Part shown: in pieces, positions 6,943-15,613 of the stretch
Numbering within the stretch: position 1 is the stretch's first letter
Layout of the letters: each line of letters opens with the position of its first letter
Source of the DNA: an uncultured Clostridia bacterium
Lineage (GTDB): Bacteria > Bacillota > Clostridia > TANB77 > CAG-508
Assembly: GCA_949045875.1 (NCBI GenBank)
Contig: CARPYP010000013.1
Location: 1-47,673, forward strand
Direction of reading: 5' to 3'
DNA: 47,673 nucleotides
Notes under the pieces: generated by a model
Told to the model about the DNA's origin: nothing
Database searches by the model: none
Seen by the model: the letters and a program-made list of their open reading frames with translations, nothing else
Program-made: the position numbers and the translations under genes

Positions 6943-9153
6943 CTAAACACCTATGTTTCTTAATTTATATTCTAACCCTGTGTTTCTTTTTTTGCTGTCT
7001 GCGTTTTGTATCATAAATTGTATTATTCTATCACTACTTATAATTATTAATAATTTCTTTGCCCTTGTTATTGCTGTATATAATAGATTTCTTGTTAATA
7101 GCATTGGTGAGCTTTGGGCTATTGGCATTACAACTACATCAAATTCACTTCCTTGTGATTTATGTACTGTTATCGCATATGAATGTTCTAATTGTTCTAA
7201 GTCTGAATATTCATACCATACTTCTTTGTCATCATCAAATTTTACTTTTATTGCTCCATCAGAAGGGTCTATTTCTGTTATTCTTCCTAATTCTCCATTA
7301 AATACCCCTGTTCCATTTTCCTTTTCTTTGCTCCAGGCTATATCATAATTATTTTTTACTTGCATCACTTTGTCCCCAACTCTATATATCGTTTGACCAT
7401 ATGCCTTTTCTGCTCTTCCTACTTTTTTGGGGTTTAACATTTTTTGTAGCTCAACGTTTAATTCTTTTGTACCTAGACTACCTTTTTTGGTTGGTGTTAT
7501 AACTTGAATATTCTTAAAAAATTCATAGTCTCCATAAGTTTTTAATCTGTCCTTACATAGTGTTAATACATTTCCTATTACTTTATCTGTATTTGATTCA
7601 TTTATATAGAAGAAATCTTTGTTTAAGTCTTCTATTTCATCTTTTTTTACAAATAATTCACCATTATTTACTCTATGAGCATTCTGCACTATTTTACTTT
7701 TTGCTGCTTGTCTAAATATTTTGTCTAATTGTATCGTAGTGATTTTTTCTGAGTTTATTATATCTTTTAACACACTTCCTGGTCCTACAGATGGTAATTG
7801 GTCTACATCTCCTACTAATACTAATTTTGTTCCTTGATAAATAGCTTTTACTAGATAGTTCATTAGAAATACATCTACCATTGACATTTCATCTACTATA
7901 ACGATATCTCCATCTATCATTTGTACATTCAAGTCTATATCTATGTTTTGAGTTTCATCCCCTGTTTTTCCTATTTCTAATAGTCTATGTAGAGTTTTCG
8001 ATTCTTCTCCTGTCATTTCGGTCATCCTTTTTGCTGCTCTTCCTGTTGGTGCACATAGTACTACTTTTTTTCCTTTTTTCTTATATATATCTATTATGCT
8101 TTTTATGATTGTTGTTTTTCCTGTTCCTGGTCCCCCTGTTACTATACATACATTATTATCATTTACTGATTTTAATGCTTCTTTTTGCTTTTCTGATAAT
8201 TCTATGTTTTCTTCCTTTTCTATTGTTTTTAGTTCAGTCTCAAAATTACCAATTCTTTTTATGTTCTTTGAGGTATCTATTATTACTAGTCTTGTGGCTA
8301 TATTATCTTCTGCTTTATAAAATGGAATTAAATATATCCATTCTTCATCCTCTCTTTTTTCAACTACAATCTCTTCTGTAACTTTTAAGTTTATTATTTC
8401 ATCTTCTATTACCTCTCTTGGTACTCCTAAAAGTCCTTTTACATATTCAATTAGATTTTCTTTTATTGTACAACAATGTCCATTGTAACTAACTAAGTTT
8501 AAACTATATTTTATTCCGCTTTTTACCCTAGAGTCATTTTGTATATCTATTCCTATATCCATTGCCATTTTATCTATTTGTTTGAAGTCTACTCCTCTTA
8601 CTTTGTCTACTAGTATATATGGGTTCTTTTTTATTTCATTTATGGCATCTGCGCCTAAGTCTTTATATATTTTTTTAGCATGACTTGCTGATATTCCAAA
8701 TTGCTCTAAAAAACTAACTATATTCCATAATTCCCAGTTTTCATTGAAACTTTCTCCCATTTTCATTGCTTTTTCATAATTTATTCCTTGTATAGATGAT
8801 AGTGCTGCTGGATTTGTTCTAAAAATATTTATAGTGTCTTCTCCAAAGGCTTTTATGATTTTTTTTGCAGTTGCTGGTCCTATTCCTTTAATGCTTCCAG
8901 ATGATAAGTAAATTTCTAATGCTTCTAAGGTTTTTGGTTCTGTTTTTTCAAATGCTTCTACTTTAAATTGTTCTCCATATTCTTGATGTGTTACATATCT
9001 TCCTGAAACTTTTAATGTGTCTCCTGCATTTACAAATGGAAGGTATCCTACAATTGTTAGTTCACCATCTTTTGTATTAAAATCTGCTATTGTGTAACTA
9101 TTTAATTCGTTTTGATATATTATATCTATAACTTGTCCTTCTATTTCTTCCAT
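6943..9153 (-). CDS. recD2: RecD2-type ATP-dependent DNA helicase
   Basis: A 736-residue superfamily 1B 5'-3' helicase of the RecD2/YrrC type, found in bacteria where it is not part of RecBCD. It has an N-terminal OB-like domain, helix-hairpin-helix repeats (SSGSIKGIGPATAKKIIKAF, IQGINYEKA) and a Walker A GGPGTGKTT near residue 342. Walker B-like DEMSMVD and the C-terminal motif YAITVHKSQGSEFDVV follow. Length is typical. It acts in DNA repair and replication stress. It ends close to the AbrB-PIN pair but is unlikely to be functionally linked to it. Confidence 0.95.
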   Translation of the reverse strand: MEEIEGQVIDIIYQNELNSYTIADFNTKDGELTIVGYLPFVNAGDTLKVSGRYVTHQEYGEQFKVEAFEKTEPKTLEALEIYLSSGSIKGIGPATAKKIIKAFGEDTINIFRTNPAALSSIQGINYEKAMKMGESFNENWELWNIVSFLEQFGISASHAKKIYKDLGADAINEIKKNPYILVDKVRGVDFKQIDKMAMDIGIDIQNDSRVKSGIKYSLNLVSYNGHCCTIKENLIEYVKGLLGVPREVIEDEIINLKVTEEIVVEKREDEEWIYLIPFYKAEDNIATRLVIIDTSKNIKRIGNFETELKTIEKEENIELSEKQKEALKSVNDNNVCIVTGGPGTGKTTIIKSIIDIYKKKGKKVVLCAPTGRAAKRMTEMTGEESKTLHRLLEIGKTGDETQNIDIDLNVQMIDGDIVIVDEMSMVDVFLMNYLVKAIYQGTKLVLVGDVDQLPSVGPGSVLKDIINSEKITTIQLDKIFRQAAKSKIVQNAHRVNNGELFVKKDEIEDLNKDFFYINESNTDKVIGNVLTLCKDRLKTYGDYEFFKNIQVITPTKKGSLGTKELNVELQKMLNPKKVGRAEKAYGQTIYRVGDKVMQVKNNYDIAWSKEKENGTGVFNGELGRITEIDPSDGAIKVKFDDDKEVWYEYSDLEQLEHSYAITVHKSQGSEFDVVVMPIAQSSPMLLTRNLLYTAITRAKKLLIIISSDRIIQFMIQNADSKKRNTGLEYKLRNIGV

Positions 9154-9250
9154 TTTACTGCAATCATTCCTTCCTAGATAAAAACGTTTCCTAAAAAATT
9201 ATTGTTCTAATTATTCTTTGATCTTACTTTTTTTCTGATTAATTCATATC

Positions 9251-9898
9251 TTAATCTTTTGAATTTATCATTATTAATATTCCATTACCAAATTCAATTA
9301 TTGCTTCTTCTTTTGATATTTCGTTACTTATCCCTAAACTTGAACCTATAGTTAATGTTCCATTTTTTAACTCATATTTGAATCCTTTTAAGTTTATGTT
9401 TTCTACTTTTTCTGTTAATGGAATTAATGATATATATTTTTTTGTTATGTCCTTTTTCTTTAGAATTGTAGTTTTATTTATTAATTGTATTTCGTTATTT
9501 TCATCTATTATTTTACATTTTATGTTACTGTCTAGTGCATATTTTAATACATGAATGTTGCCTAAAACATGATCTATTCTTGTTCCTATTCCACCAATTA
9601 TCGTGATTTCATCACTTTTTAATTCTATTGCTAACTTTATTGCAATGTCTGTATCTGTATTATCTTTTATTGGATTGAACTCATGTATTGTTATTGATTT
9701 ATTTTCTTTATATTTTTCTAAAATTTCTCTTTTTACTGTATCAAAGTCCCCTACTATATGTTGTGGATTTATGTTTATTTCGTTTAGTATTTTTAGTCCA
9801 TTATCTACAGCTATTATAATTTCAAATTCTCTTTCTTTTATCGTTTTTAATAAGAATTCTTTTTCTAGTTTTCCACCTGTAACTATTAGAGCTTTCAT
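9251..9898 (-). CDS. thiN: Thiamine pyrophosphokinase
   Basis: A 215-residue enzyme that transfers pyrophosphate from ATP to thiamine. Conserved features are IIAVDNGLKIL, GDFDTV, the acidic KDNTDTDIAIKLA and GGIGTRIDHVLGNI. The C-terminal beta domain ending in GTLTIGSSLGISNE is complete. In Bacillus this gene lies downstream of rpe and rsgA. Neither is present here. The gene is separated from spoVS by a hairpin at 9976-10005. Confidence 0.92.
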   Translation of the reverse strand: MKALIVTGGKLEKEFLLKTIKEREFEIIIAVDNGLKILNEININPQHIVGDFDTVKREILEKYKENKSITIHEFNPIKDNTDTDIAIKLAIELKSDEITIIGGIGTRIDHVLGNIHVLKYALDSNIKCKIIDENNEIQLINKTTILKKKDITKKYISLIPLTEKVENINLKGFKYELKNGTLTIGSSLGISNEISKEEAIIEFGNGILIMINSKD

Positions 9899-9975
9899 TA
9901 TTTCCTCCTATATGTTTGTATACATTATATTGGTATTTTTATTATATGTCAAATTATACAAAAATTTTTCCAAAG

Positions 9976-10005
9976 AAATTGGAGCCGATACATCGACTCC
10001 AATTT
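9976..10005 (-). terminator. Terminator between spoVS and thiN
   Basis: A long stem, AAATTGGAG...CTCCAATTT, with an inner CGAT/ATCG stem. A T-rich stretch follows on the minus strand. It should end the spoVS transcript. Confidence 0.7.
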
Positions 10006-10022
10006 CTCTCATTAGATATATA

Positions 10023-10286
10023 TTAAACTCTTGATTCTACAAGAATTTTTATTCCTGTTCTGTCTTCTCCTTCTACTTCTACCTCTGCGAATGCTGGTAC
10101 ACATACTAGATCAACTCCTGATGGTGCTACAAATCCTCTTGCAATTGCAACTGCTTTTATTGCTTGATTTAGTGCTCCTGCACCTATAGCTTGCATTTCT
10201 GCTCTACTATTTTCTTTCACCAATCCAGCAATTGCTCCTGCTACTGAATTTGGATTTGATTTTGATGAGATTTTTAAAACTTCCAT
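10023..10286 (-). CDS. spoVS: Stage V sporulation protein S
   Basis: An 87-residue Alba-like protein, matching the family's usual length of about 86. Diagnostic stretches are MEVLKISSKSNPNSVAGAIA at the start and KAVAIARGFVAPSGVDLVCVP in the middle. In Bacillus it acts in sporulation and septation. The gene is often kept in non-sporulating relatives, so its presence marks the lineage rather than proving spore formation. A strong AAAGGAGG precedes the ATG. A TAGACA-17-TATAAA pair lies upstream as a candidate promoter. Confidence 0.96.
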   Translation of the reverse strand: MEVLKISSKSNPNSVAGAIAGLVKENSRAEMQAIGAGALNQAIKAVAIARGFVAPSGVDLVCVPAFAEVEVEGEDRTGIKILVESRV

Positions 10287-10455
10287 TGTTTGTGCCTCCT
10301 TTAATTTAATTTTTATTTCTTCTTAATACATTTAGAAATTTAATTTCCTGTATCTGACAACTATATTTATAATACTTTTGAGGCTTCATGTCTATACCTT
10401 TTTGGAATTTTATGGAAGTTTTCATCTCCATTATTATACATTTTTCATGCTTTTT

Positions 10456-11226
10456 TTACAGATAAACTCTATTAATTTTTTCAACTTTACAAGTTTCGTC
10501 ATTTATATCAAAAATACACCCATTAAATATACATTCTCCTTCTGCCATTTTATATCTTTCTGGAAGGGTTGTTACAAATCTTTTTAGTGATGCTTCTATA
10601 TCCATTCCTATTACAGAGTTTTTAGGTCCTGTCATTCCAATGTCTGTTAAGTACCCTGTTCCTTTTGGTAATATCCTATCATCTGATGTTTGTACATGTG
10701 TATGAGTTCCATAAACTATTGTTGCTATTCCATCTAAATAATTTCCCATTGCAACTTTTTCTGCTGTCGCTTCTGCATGGAAATCTACTATTACTATATC
10801 TACTTCCTTTTTTATTTCTTCTACTATCTTTTTTCCTATTACAAATGGATTTTCAGTTAGAATTCCCATTTCTGTTCTTCCTATTAAATTTATAACTCCT
10901 ATTTTCTTATCTTTACATTTACAAATTATATACCCTTTTCCTGGTACTCCTCCTGGATAGTTTGCTGGTCTTATTAATTGTTCATGATTAATAAAACCAA
11001 ATATGTCCTTTTTGGCCCATGTATGATTTCCCATAGTTATTACATTTGCTCCTATTGATAATATATTATTAAAGTGTTTTAATGTAATTCCCATTCCTTC
11101 TGCAACGTTTTCTCCGTTTACAATTATAAAATCTATTTGTTCTTTTTCTTTTATTTCTTTTATAATTTCTTTGGCTTTATTTAAGCCACTTTCTCCTATT
11201 AAATCTCCTACTGCTAAGATTTTCAC
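10456..11226 (-). CDS. ymdB: YmdB-type metallophosphoesterase
   Basis: A 256-residue enzyme of the TIGR00282 family. In Bacillus it is a 2',3'-cyclic-nucleotide phosphodiesterase that affects biofilm and motility decisions. Metal ligands are visible: D8 (AVGDLIG), E in NGENVAEG, N and H in MGNHTW, H in VDFHAEATAEK, and two His in YGTHTHVQTSD. The C-terminal LPKGTGYLTDIGMTGP is typical. In many Firmicutes it lies with rny and spoVS. Here spoVS is the next gene downstream and rny is absent. Confidence 0.95.
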   Translation of the reverse strand: MKILAVGDLIGESGLNKAKEIIKEIKEKEQIDFIIVNGENVAEGMGITLKHFNNILSIGANVITMGNHTWAKKDIFGFINHEQLIRPANYPGGVPGKGYIICKCKDKKIGVINLIGRTEMGILTENPFVIGKKIVEEIKKEVDIVIVDFHAEATAEKVAMGNYLDGIATIVYGTHTHVQTSDDRILPKGTGYLTDIGMTGPKNSVIGMDIEASLKRFVTTLPERYKMAEGECIFNGCIFDINDETCKVEKINRVYL

Positions 11227-11263
11227 TTTTTCTTATCTCCTTTCTTGTTTCTCTGTTTTTTTA

Positions 11264-11286
11264 AGGGGCACATGCAATGTGCCCCT
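11264..11286. repeat. Dispersed palindrome between rplS and ymdB
   Basis: AGGGGCACAT-GCA-ATGTGCCCCT, a 10-bp perfect stem of the GTAGGGGC family. On the minus strand it follows the rplS stop and could act as its terminator, although only a short T run follows. Confidence 0.7.
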
Positions 11287-11303
11287 ACAGTTCATTTCTA
11301 AAA

Positions 11304-11852
11304 TTATTCTTCATTTGATGTTTTTTCATCGTTATTTTCTTCTGTTTTTACAGGTTCTACTGCTTCTACGTTTTCTACCTTTTCTACATTTGTTGTTTCT
11401 ACTGTTTCTACATTTTCTATTACTTCTGCTGTTTCAACAGTTTCTTCAATAGTTTCTGCATTTTCATCAATTGCTTCTTTTAATACTACTACTTTATTTT
11501 CTATTCTTGCTCCAACTTTTTCTTTTGTTTTAGCTTCTTTTCCTATTCTATCTCTTAGATAGTTTAGTTTTGCACGTCTAGCTTTTCCTACTCTTACAAC
11601 CTCAACTTTTTCTACCATTGGTGAGTGTAATAGGAATGTTTTTTCAACACCTACTCCATAAGAGATTTTTCTTACAGTAAATGTCTCGTTTAATCCTCCA
11701 CCTTGTTTTTTTATTATAATTCCTTCAAAAACTTGTATTCTTTCTTTTTCGCCTTCTTTAATTTTAACAGAAACTCTTACAGTATTTCCTACGTCTAATA
11801 CTGGAACTGTCTCTTTTAATTGTTCGTGTTCAATGGCTTTTATTACGTCCAT
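11304..11852 (-). CDS. rplS: Ribosomal protein bL19 with a long acidic tail
   Basis: A 182-residue protein. The first 115 residues are ordinary bL19 (MDVIKAIEHEQLKETVPVLD, KISYGVGVEKTFLLHSP, VGKARRAKLNYLRDR). The last 65 residues are an acidic, low-complexity repeat of Glu-Thr-Val/Val-Glu units. That tail is absent from most bL19 proteins and is not predicted to fold. The start is the ATG at 11852, behind AGGAGG. The frame stays open upstream to 11927 inside trmD, but those 25 residues are not bL19. It begins 2 bp after the trmD stop. Confidence 0.93.
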   Translation of the reverse strand: MDVIKAIEHEQLKETVPVLDVGNTVRVSVKIKEGEKERIQVFEGIIIKKQGGGLNETFTVRKISYGVGVEKTFLLHSPMVEKVEVVRVGKARRAKLNYLRDRIGKEAKTKEKVGARIENKVVVLKEAIDENAETIEETVETAEVIENVETVETTNVEKVENVEAVEPVKTEENNDEKTSNEE

Positions 11853-11854
11853 TT

Positions 11855-12529
11855 CTAATCCTCCTTTTTTCTTATTAAGTCTGGTCTTTTGACCATTGTT
11901 ATTTCCAACGATTTTTCTTTTCTCCATTTATCTATGTTTTCATGGTGCCCACTTTTTAATATCTCTGGTATTTCATGATTTAAAAACTTTTCTGGTCTTG
12001 TATATTGTGGGTATTCTAATAATCCATTTGAGAATGATTCTTCTTGTGTAGATTCCTTTTTTAATACTCCTTCAACATATCTTGATATTGAATCAATTAA
12101 GACCATTGCAGGTATTTCTCCACCAGTTAAAACATAATCTCCTATTGAAATTTCTTCGTCAACAATTTCATCTATAACTCTTTGGTCTATTCCTTCATAG
12201 TGTCCACATAATAATATAAGATGATTTTCTTTTGAGAGCTCTTGTACTTTTCTTTGATTTAATAGTTTTCCTTGTGGTGATAGATATATCACTTTTGCTT
12301 TTTTATCTTTTATTGATTTATAAGCATTATATACTATATCTGGCATTAATACCATTCCTGCTCCTCCACCATAAGGAGTATCATCAACTTTTTTGTGTTT
12401 GTCTTTCGAAAAGTCTCTAATATTTATTAGTTCAATTTCTATTAGTTCCTTTTCCTTTGCTCTTCCTATTATACTTTCATCTAATACTGAAAACATTTTT
12501 GGAAAAAGTGTTAATACACTAAATTTCAT
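11855..12529 (-). CDS. trmD: tRNA (guanine37-N1)-methyltransferase
   Basis: A 224-residue SPOUT methyltransferase that makes m1G37 in tRNA to prevent frameshifting. Typical segments are FSVLTLFPKMF at the start, DDTPYGGGAGMVL, YLSPQGKLLNQ and the knot region EISIGDYVLTGGEIPAMVLID. It is slightly shorter than the usual 230-250 residues but has the C-terminal helical part. It follows rimM by 9 bp and precedes rplS, the standard order. Confidence 0.96.
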   Translation of the reverse strand: MKFSVLTLFPKMFSVLDESIIGRAKEKELIEIELINIRDFSKDKHKKVDDTPYGGGAGMVLMPDIVYNAYKSIKDKKAKVIYLSPQGKLLNQRKVQELSKENHLILLCGHYEGIDQRVIDEIVDEEISIGDYVLTGGEIPAMVLIDSISRYVEGVLKKESTQEESFSNGLLEYPQYTRPEKFLNHEIPEILKSGHHENIDKWRKEKSLEITMVKRPDLIRKKED

Positions 12530-12538
12530 ATTTTTCTC

Positions 12539-13045
12539 CTAAATTAGTCCTGCTATTAATTTAACTGTCATTTTTTTTGCTATAACATCTACTTTTCTTA
12601 TTACTTCTTCTATTGCTGGTAAAAGGATTTGCTTTCCTAGTTCGTCTTTTATAACATATACATCATTACTTCCTGTTGGAAATACATCTATTATATTTCC
12701 TAAAAGCTCTCCTTCTTCTGTAAATACTTGTATTCCAATTATATCAGTTATAAAATAAGTATCTTCTGGAAGTTTAACCGCATTTTCTCTATCTATTTTT
12801 AAATAGCAATTTTTATATTGCTCAGTGTCATTTATGTCATCTATCCCTTTAATTTTTAATAAAACTAAATTTTTATGATACTTGACTTCTTCGATTTCCT
12901 TCTTTTCTAATTTCTTATTTTTTTCAATATAAATGTTTTTCAAATTATCAAATCTAGTAATATCGTCTGTAAATGGTACAACCTTGAAAAAACCTTTTAT
13001 TCCATAGGAATTTACTATTTGACCTATTTCTAGAAAGTCGTTCAT
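12539..13045 (-). CDS. rimM: 16S rRNA processing protein RimM
   Basis: A 168-residue 30S maturation factor that binds uS19. The N-terminal RimM barrel (LEIGQIVNSYGIKGFFKVVPFTD) is followed by the PRC-barrel-like half (YFITDIIGIQVFTEEGELLG, NDVYVIKDELGKQILLPAI). Complete. It lies 17 bp downstream of khpA. Confidence 0.95.
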   Translation of the reverse strand: MNDFLEIGQIVNSYGIKGFFKVVPFTDDITRFDNLKNIYIEKNKKLEKKEIEEVKYHKNLVLLKIKGIDDINDTEQYKNCYLKIDRENAVKLPEDTYFITDIIGIQVFTEEGELLGNIIDVFPTGSNDVYVIKDELGKQILLPAIEEVIRKVDVIAKKMTVKLIAGLI

Positions 13046-13062
13046 ATACTAAGCTCCTCTTT

Positions 13063-13293
13063 TTAATCTATGAATTCAACTGTAACTTTTTTATGTTCTC
13101 TGGCACCAACTGCTCTTATAATATTTCTGATTGCTTTTGCAATTTTTCCTTCTTTTCCTATAACTTTTCCCATATCCTCTGGTGCAACTTTTATTTCAAA
13201 AATTGTTAATTTGTCTTTTTCTATTTGATTTATTGATATTGCACTATCATTTTCAACAAGATTTTTTAGTATACTTTCTAAAATTTCTTTCAT
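13063..13293 (-). CDS. khpA: KH-domain RNA-binding protein KhpA
   Basis: A 76-residue protein with a single KH domain. The GxxG loop is GKEG in MGKVIGKEGKIAKAIRNIIRA. KhpA (YlqC) forms a dimer with KhpB and binds RNA in connection with cell elongation and division. Length and its place between rpsP and rimM match the conserved cluster. Confidence 0.94.
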   Translation of the reverse strand: MKEILESILKNLVENDSAISINQIEKDKLTIFEIKVAPEDMGKVIGKEGKIAKAIRNIIRAVGAREHKKVTVEFID

Positions 13294-13337
13294 TTCTAGT
13301 CACATTCCTTCCTAAAAGATATACACTTAAACTGGAG

Positions 13338-13441
13338 AATAATTGTTATTTGGCTAGGCGTTCAATAAAGTAAACAAGAGGTGTCTCTATGCACATTGAT
13401 GATTTTCTTTCGATGAACAACACGCCAAAGGGCAATTATTT
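13338..13441. repeat. About 105-bp palindromic repeat, copy 1
   Basis: This fills the gap between khpA and rpsP. The ends pair with each other (AATAATTG-x3-4-TTTGGC with GCCAAA-x3-CAATTATT). It aligns along its whole length with the 124-bp palindrome at 28951-29074. Shared blocks include AATTGTTATTTG, GCGTTC, GATTTTCTTT, GAACAACA and CGCCAAA. It is probably a small non-autonomous repeat. Confidence 0.65.
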
Positions 13442-13447
13442 TTCTGT

Positions 13448-13678
13448 TTAAGCTTTAGCAATTAAAGCTTTTACTGTATCTGTAGGTTGTGCACCCTTTT
13501 TCATCCATTCTTCTGCTTTTGTTTTGTCTAATACTATTGTTGCAGGTGTTGTCATTGGATTATATGTTCCAATTTGCTCTATTATTTTTCCATCTCTTGG
13601 AGATTTAGAATCAGCAACTACTATATGATAGAAAGGAGCTTTTTTCTTTCCTTCTCTTTGTAATCTTATTTTTACCAT
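13448..13678 (-). CDS. rpsP: Ribosomal protein bS16
   Basis: A 76-residue small-subunit protein. The family opening MVKIRLQREGKKKAPFYHIV and the segment ADSKSPRDGKIIEQIGTYNP are clear. It ends in KAEEWMKKGAQPTDTVKAL. It is a little shorter than the common 80-90 residues because the variable tail is missing. It lies between ffh and khpA. Confidence 0.96.
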   Translation of the reverse strand: MVKIRLQREGKKKAPFYHIVVADSKSPRDGKIIEQIGTYNPMTTPATIVLDKTKAEEWMKKGAQPTDTVKALIAKA

Positions 13679-13696
13679 TATTTTTTCACCTCCCTA

Positions 13697-13735
13697 GTAG
13701 GGGCAATTAGTAATCGCCCTTGTGGCAAAGCCACA
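13697..13735. repeat. Dispersed palindrome plus small hairpin between ffh and rpsP
   Basis: GTAGGGGCAATTA-G-TAATCGCCC is a diverged GTAGGGGC-type palindrome. It is followed at once by TGTGG-CAAAG-CCACA. Confidence 0.55.
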
Positions 13736-13766
13736 TTTGGTTATATTTTTTAAATTTAATAACAAA

Positions 13767-15119
13767 TTAAAGTTTAAAATTCTTTAAATCATTTGGATTC
13801 ATTCCTTTTAGCATTTTATTGAAGCCACCTTTTTTGTTTTGCATTTGCTTCATCATTTTTTGTGTCATTTCAAATGATTTTATGAATTTATTTACCTCTT
13901 GCACAGATGTCCCTGAGCCTTTGGCTATTCTTATTCTTCTACTTGCATTTAATATTTTAGAGTTTCTTCTTTCTTTTGCTGTCATTGAACATATTATTGC
14001 TTCTATTCTTATGAATTCTTTGTCATCTATTTTTATGTCTCCAAGTTTGTTTGCGCCTGGTACCATTTTTAATAATGATGAAAATGAACCCATTTTTTTT
14101 ATTTGCCTTAATTGTGCTAAATAATCGTCTAAGTCAAATTCTTGCTTTCTTAATTTTTTTTCTAGTTTTAATGCTTCTTCTTCGTCATATGCTTCTTCTG
14201 CTTTTTCTATTATTGATAATACATCACCCATTCCTAGAATTCTTGATGCCATTCTCTCTGGATGGAATGGTTCTATATCACTTAATTTTTCTCCTGTTGC
14301 TGCAAATTTTATTGGTCTTCCTGTAACGTTTTTTACTGATAAAGCAGCTCCTCCTCTTGTGTCGCCATCTAATTTTGTAAGTATTATTCCATCAATTCCT
14401 ACATTTTCGTTAAAGTTTGTTGCAACATTTACTGCATCTTGACCTGTCATTGAGTCTACTACTAATAATATTTCATGTGGTTTTACATTTGATTTTAGCT
14501 TTTTTAGCTCTTCCATAAGTGCTTCATCAATGTGTAATCGTCCTGCTGTGTCTAAAATTATTACATCATTTAATTTTGACATGGCTACATTTTGTGCTTG
14601 TTTTGCTATATGTACCACATCTTTTGATGCTTCATTTGCAAATACTGGTATGTTTAGACTTGCTCCTACTACCTGTAATTGCTTTATTGCTGCTGGTCTA
14701 TATACATCACATGCTACTAATAATGGATTTTTTCCCTGTTTTCTTAATAAATTAGCAAGTTTTCCAGCAGTTGTTGTTTTTCCTGAACCTTGAAGTCCTA
14801 TTAACATTATAATTGTTGGTGGATTTGGTGTAAAATTGATTTTACTTTCTGTTCCTCCAAGAAGCTCTACTAATTCGTCTTTTACTATTTTTATAACTTG
14901 TTGACCTGGTGTTAATGATTTTAAAACGTCTGCTCCTTTTGCTTTTTCTCCAATTGTGTTTATAAAGTCTTTTACTATTTTATAGTTGACGTCTGCTTCT
15001 AATAATGCTAATTTTACTTCTCTTAACATTTCTTTTAAGTCATTGTCTGTAATTCTTGCTTTTCCTTTTATTTTTCGTGTAATTTCTTGCAGTCTTGAAG
15101 ATAGTCCTTCAAATGCCAT
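13767..15119 (-). CDS. ffh: Signal recognition particle protein Ffh
   Basis: A 450-residue SRP54 GTPase that targets membrane proteins to the Sec translocon with the SRP RNA. N domain: MAFEGLSSRLQEITRKIKGK. G domain: LIGLQGSGKTTTAGKLA (G1), DTAGRLHID and TKLDGDTRGGAALS. The C-terminal M domain is Met-rich (MTQKMMKQMQN) and ends in GMNPNDLKNF. Length is typical. It is 12 bp downstream of ylxM. Confidence 0.97.
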   Translation of the reverse strand: MAFEGLSSRLQEITRKIKGKARITDNDLKEMLREVKLALLEADVNYKIVKDFINTIGEKAKGADVLKSLTPGQQVIKIVKDELVELLGGTESKINFTPNPPTIIMLIGLQGSGKTTTAGKLANLLRKQGKNPLLVACDVYRPAAIKQLQVVGASLNIPVFANEASKDVVHIAKQAQNVAMSKLNDVIILDTAGRLHIDEALMEELKKLKSNVKPHEILLVVDSMTGQDAVNVATNFNENVGIDGIILTKLDGDTRGGAALSVKNVTGRPIKFAATGEKLSDIEPFHPERMASRILGMGDVLSIIEKAEEAYDEEEALKLEKKLRKQEFDLDDYLAQLRQIKKMGSFSSLLKMVPGANKLGDIKIDDKEFIRIEAIICSMTAKERRNSKILNASRRIRIAKGSGTSVQEVNKFIKSFEMTQKMMKQMQNKKGGFNKMLKGMNPNDLKNFKL

Positions 15120-15131
15120 AGATTTTTCCTC

Positions 15132-15479
15132 CTACACTAAGCAATTCAATTCACGCACAACATTTTCGATGATATCATTTATATGTTTGTCAGAGTCTTT
15201 TTGTTGAATCTGAGATAATTCTAATAAAATCTTTTGTAATTGTTTTTCTTGATTGTCTAATTTTTTCATAATTCCCAGTTTTTCCTCCAAATTAAAAAGT
15301 TTTTTTTCTCCTTTCACTATACAGTCATGTACTGCCTGTCTTGTTATACCAATCTCTTCGGCAATTTCTGCTAAAGATAGATTTTGATTATAGTATAAGT
15401 CTAAGACATCTTGTTGCTTATCTGTTAATACCTTCCCATAGGTATCTAACAAGATACTGACTGTAACGTTTTTTTCCAT
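15132..15479 (-). CDS. ylxM: YlxM family SRP-associated regulator
   Basis: A 115-residue protein with a sigma-region-4-like helix-turn-helix (NLSLAEIAEEIGITRQAVHD). YlxM (UPF0122) is almost always encoded just upstream of ffh and modulates SRP activity in streptococci. The C-terminal half is a charged helix. It begins the ylxM-ffh pair. Confidence 0.93.
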   Translation of the reverse strand: MEKNVTVSILLDTYGKVLTDKQQDVLDLYYNQNLSLAEIAEEIGITRQAVHDCIVKGEKKLFNLEEKLGIMKKLDNQEKQLQKILLELSQIQQKDSDKHINDIIENVVRELNCLV

Positions 15480-15613
15480 TTTTTAATATCATTCCTCTCC
15501 AATGTACATATAAATTATCAAATGATTTTGTTAATTTGATAATTAATCATAAGTGCAATGCTAATATACTTTACACCTTTTTTACTGATTTGTCAATACT
15601 TTTCGTGAATTTT

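Noticed and set aside
11853..11927. 25-residue N-terminal extension of bL19
   Set aside because: It lies inside trmD in another frame; AGGAGG stands before the ATG at 11852, where the family sequence begins.
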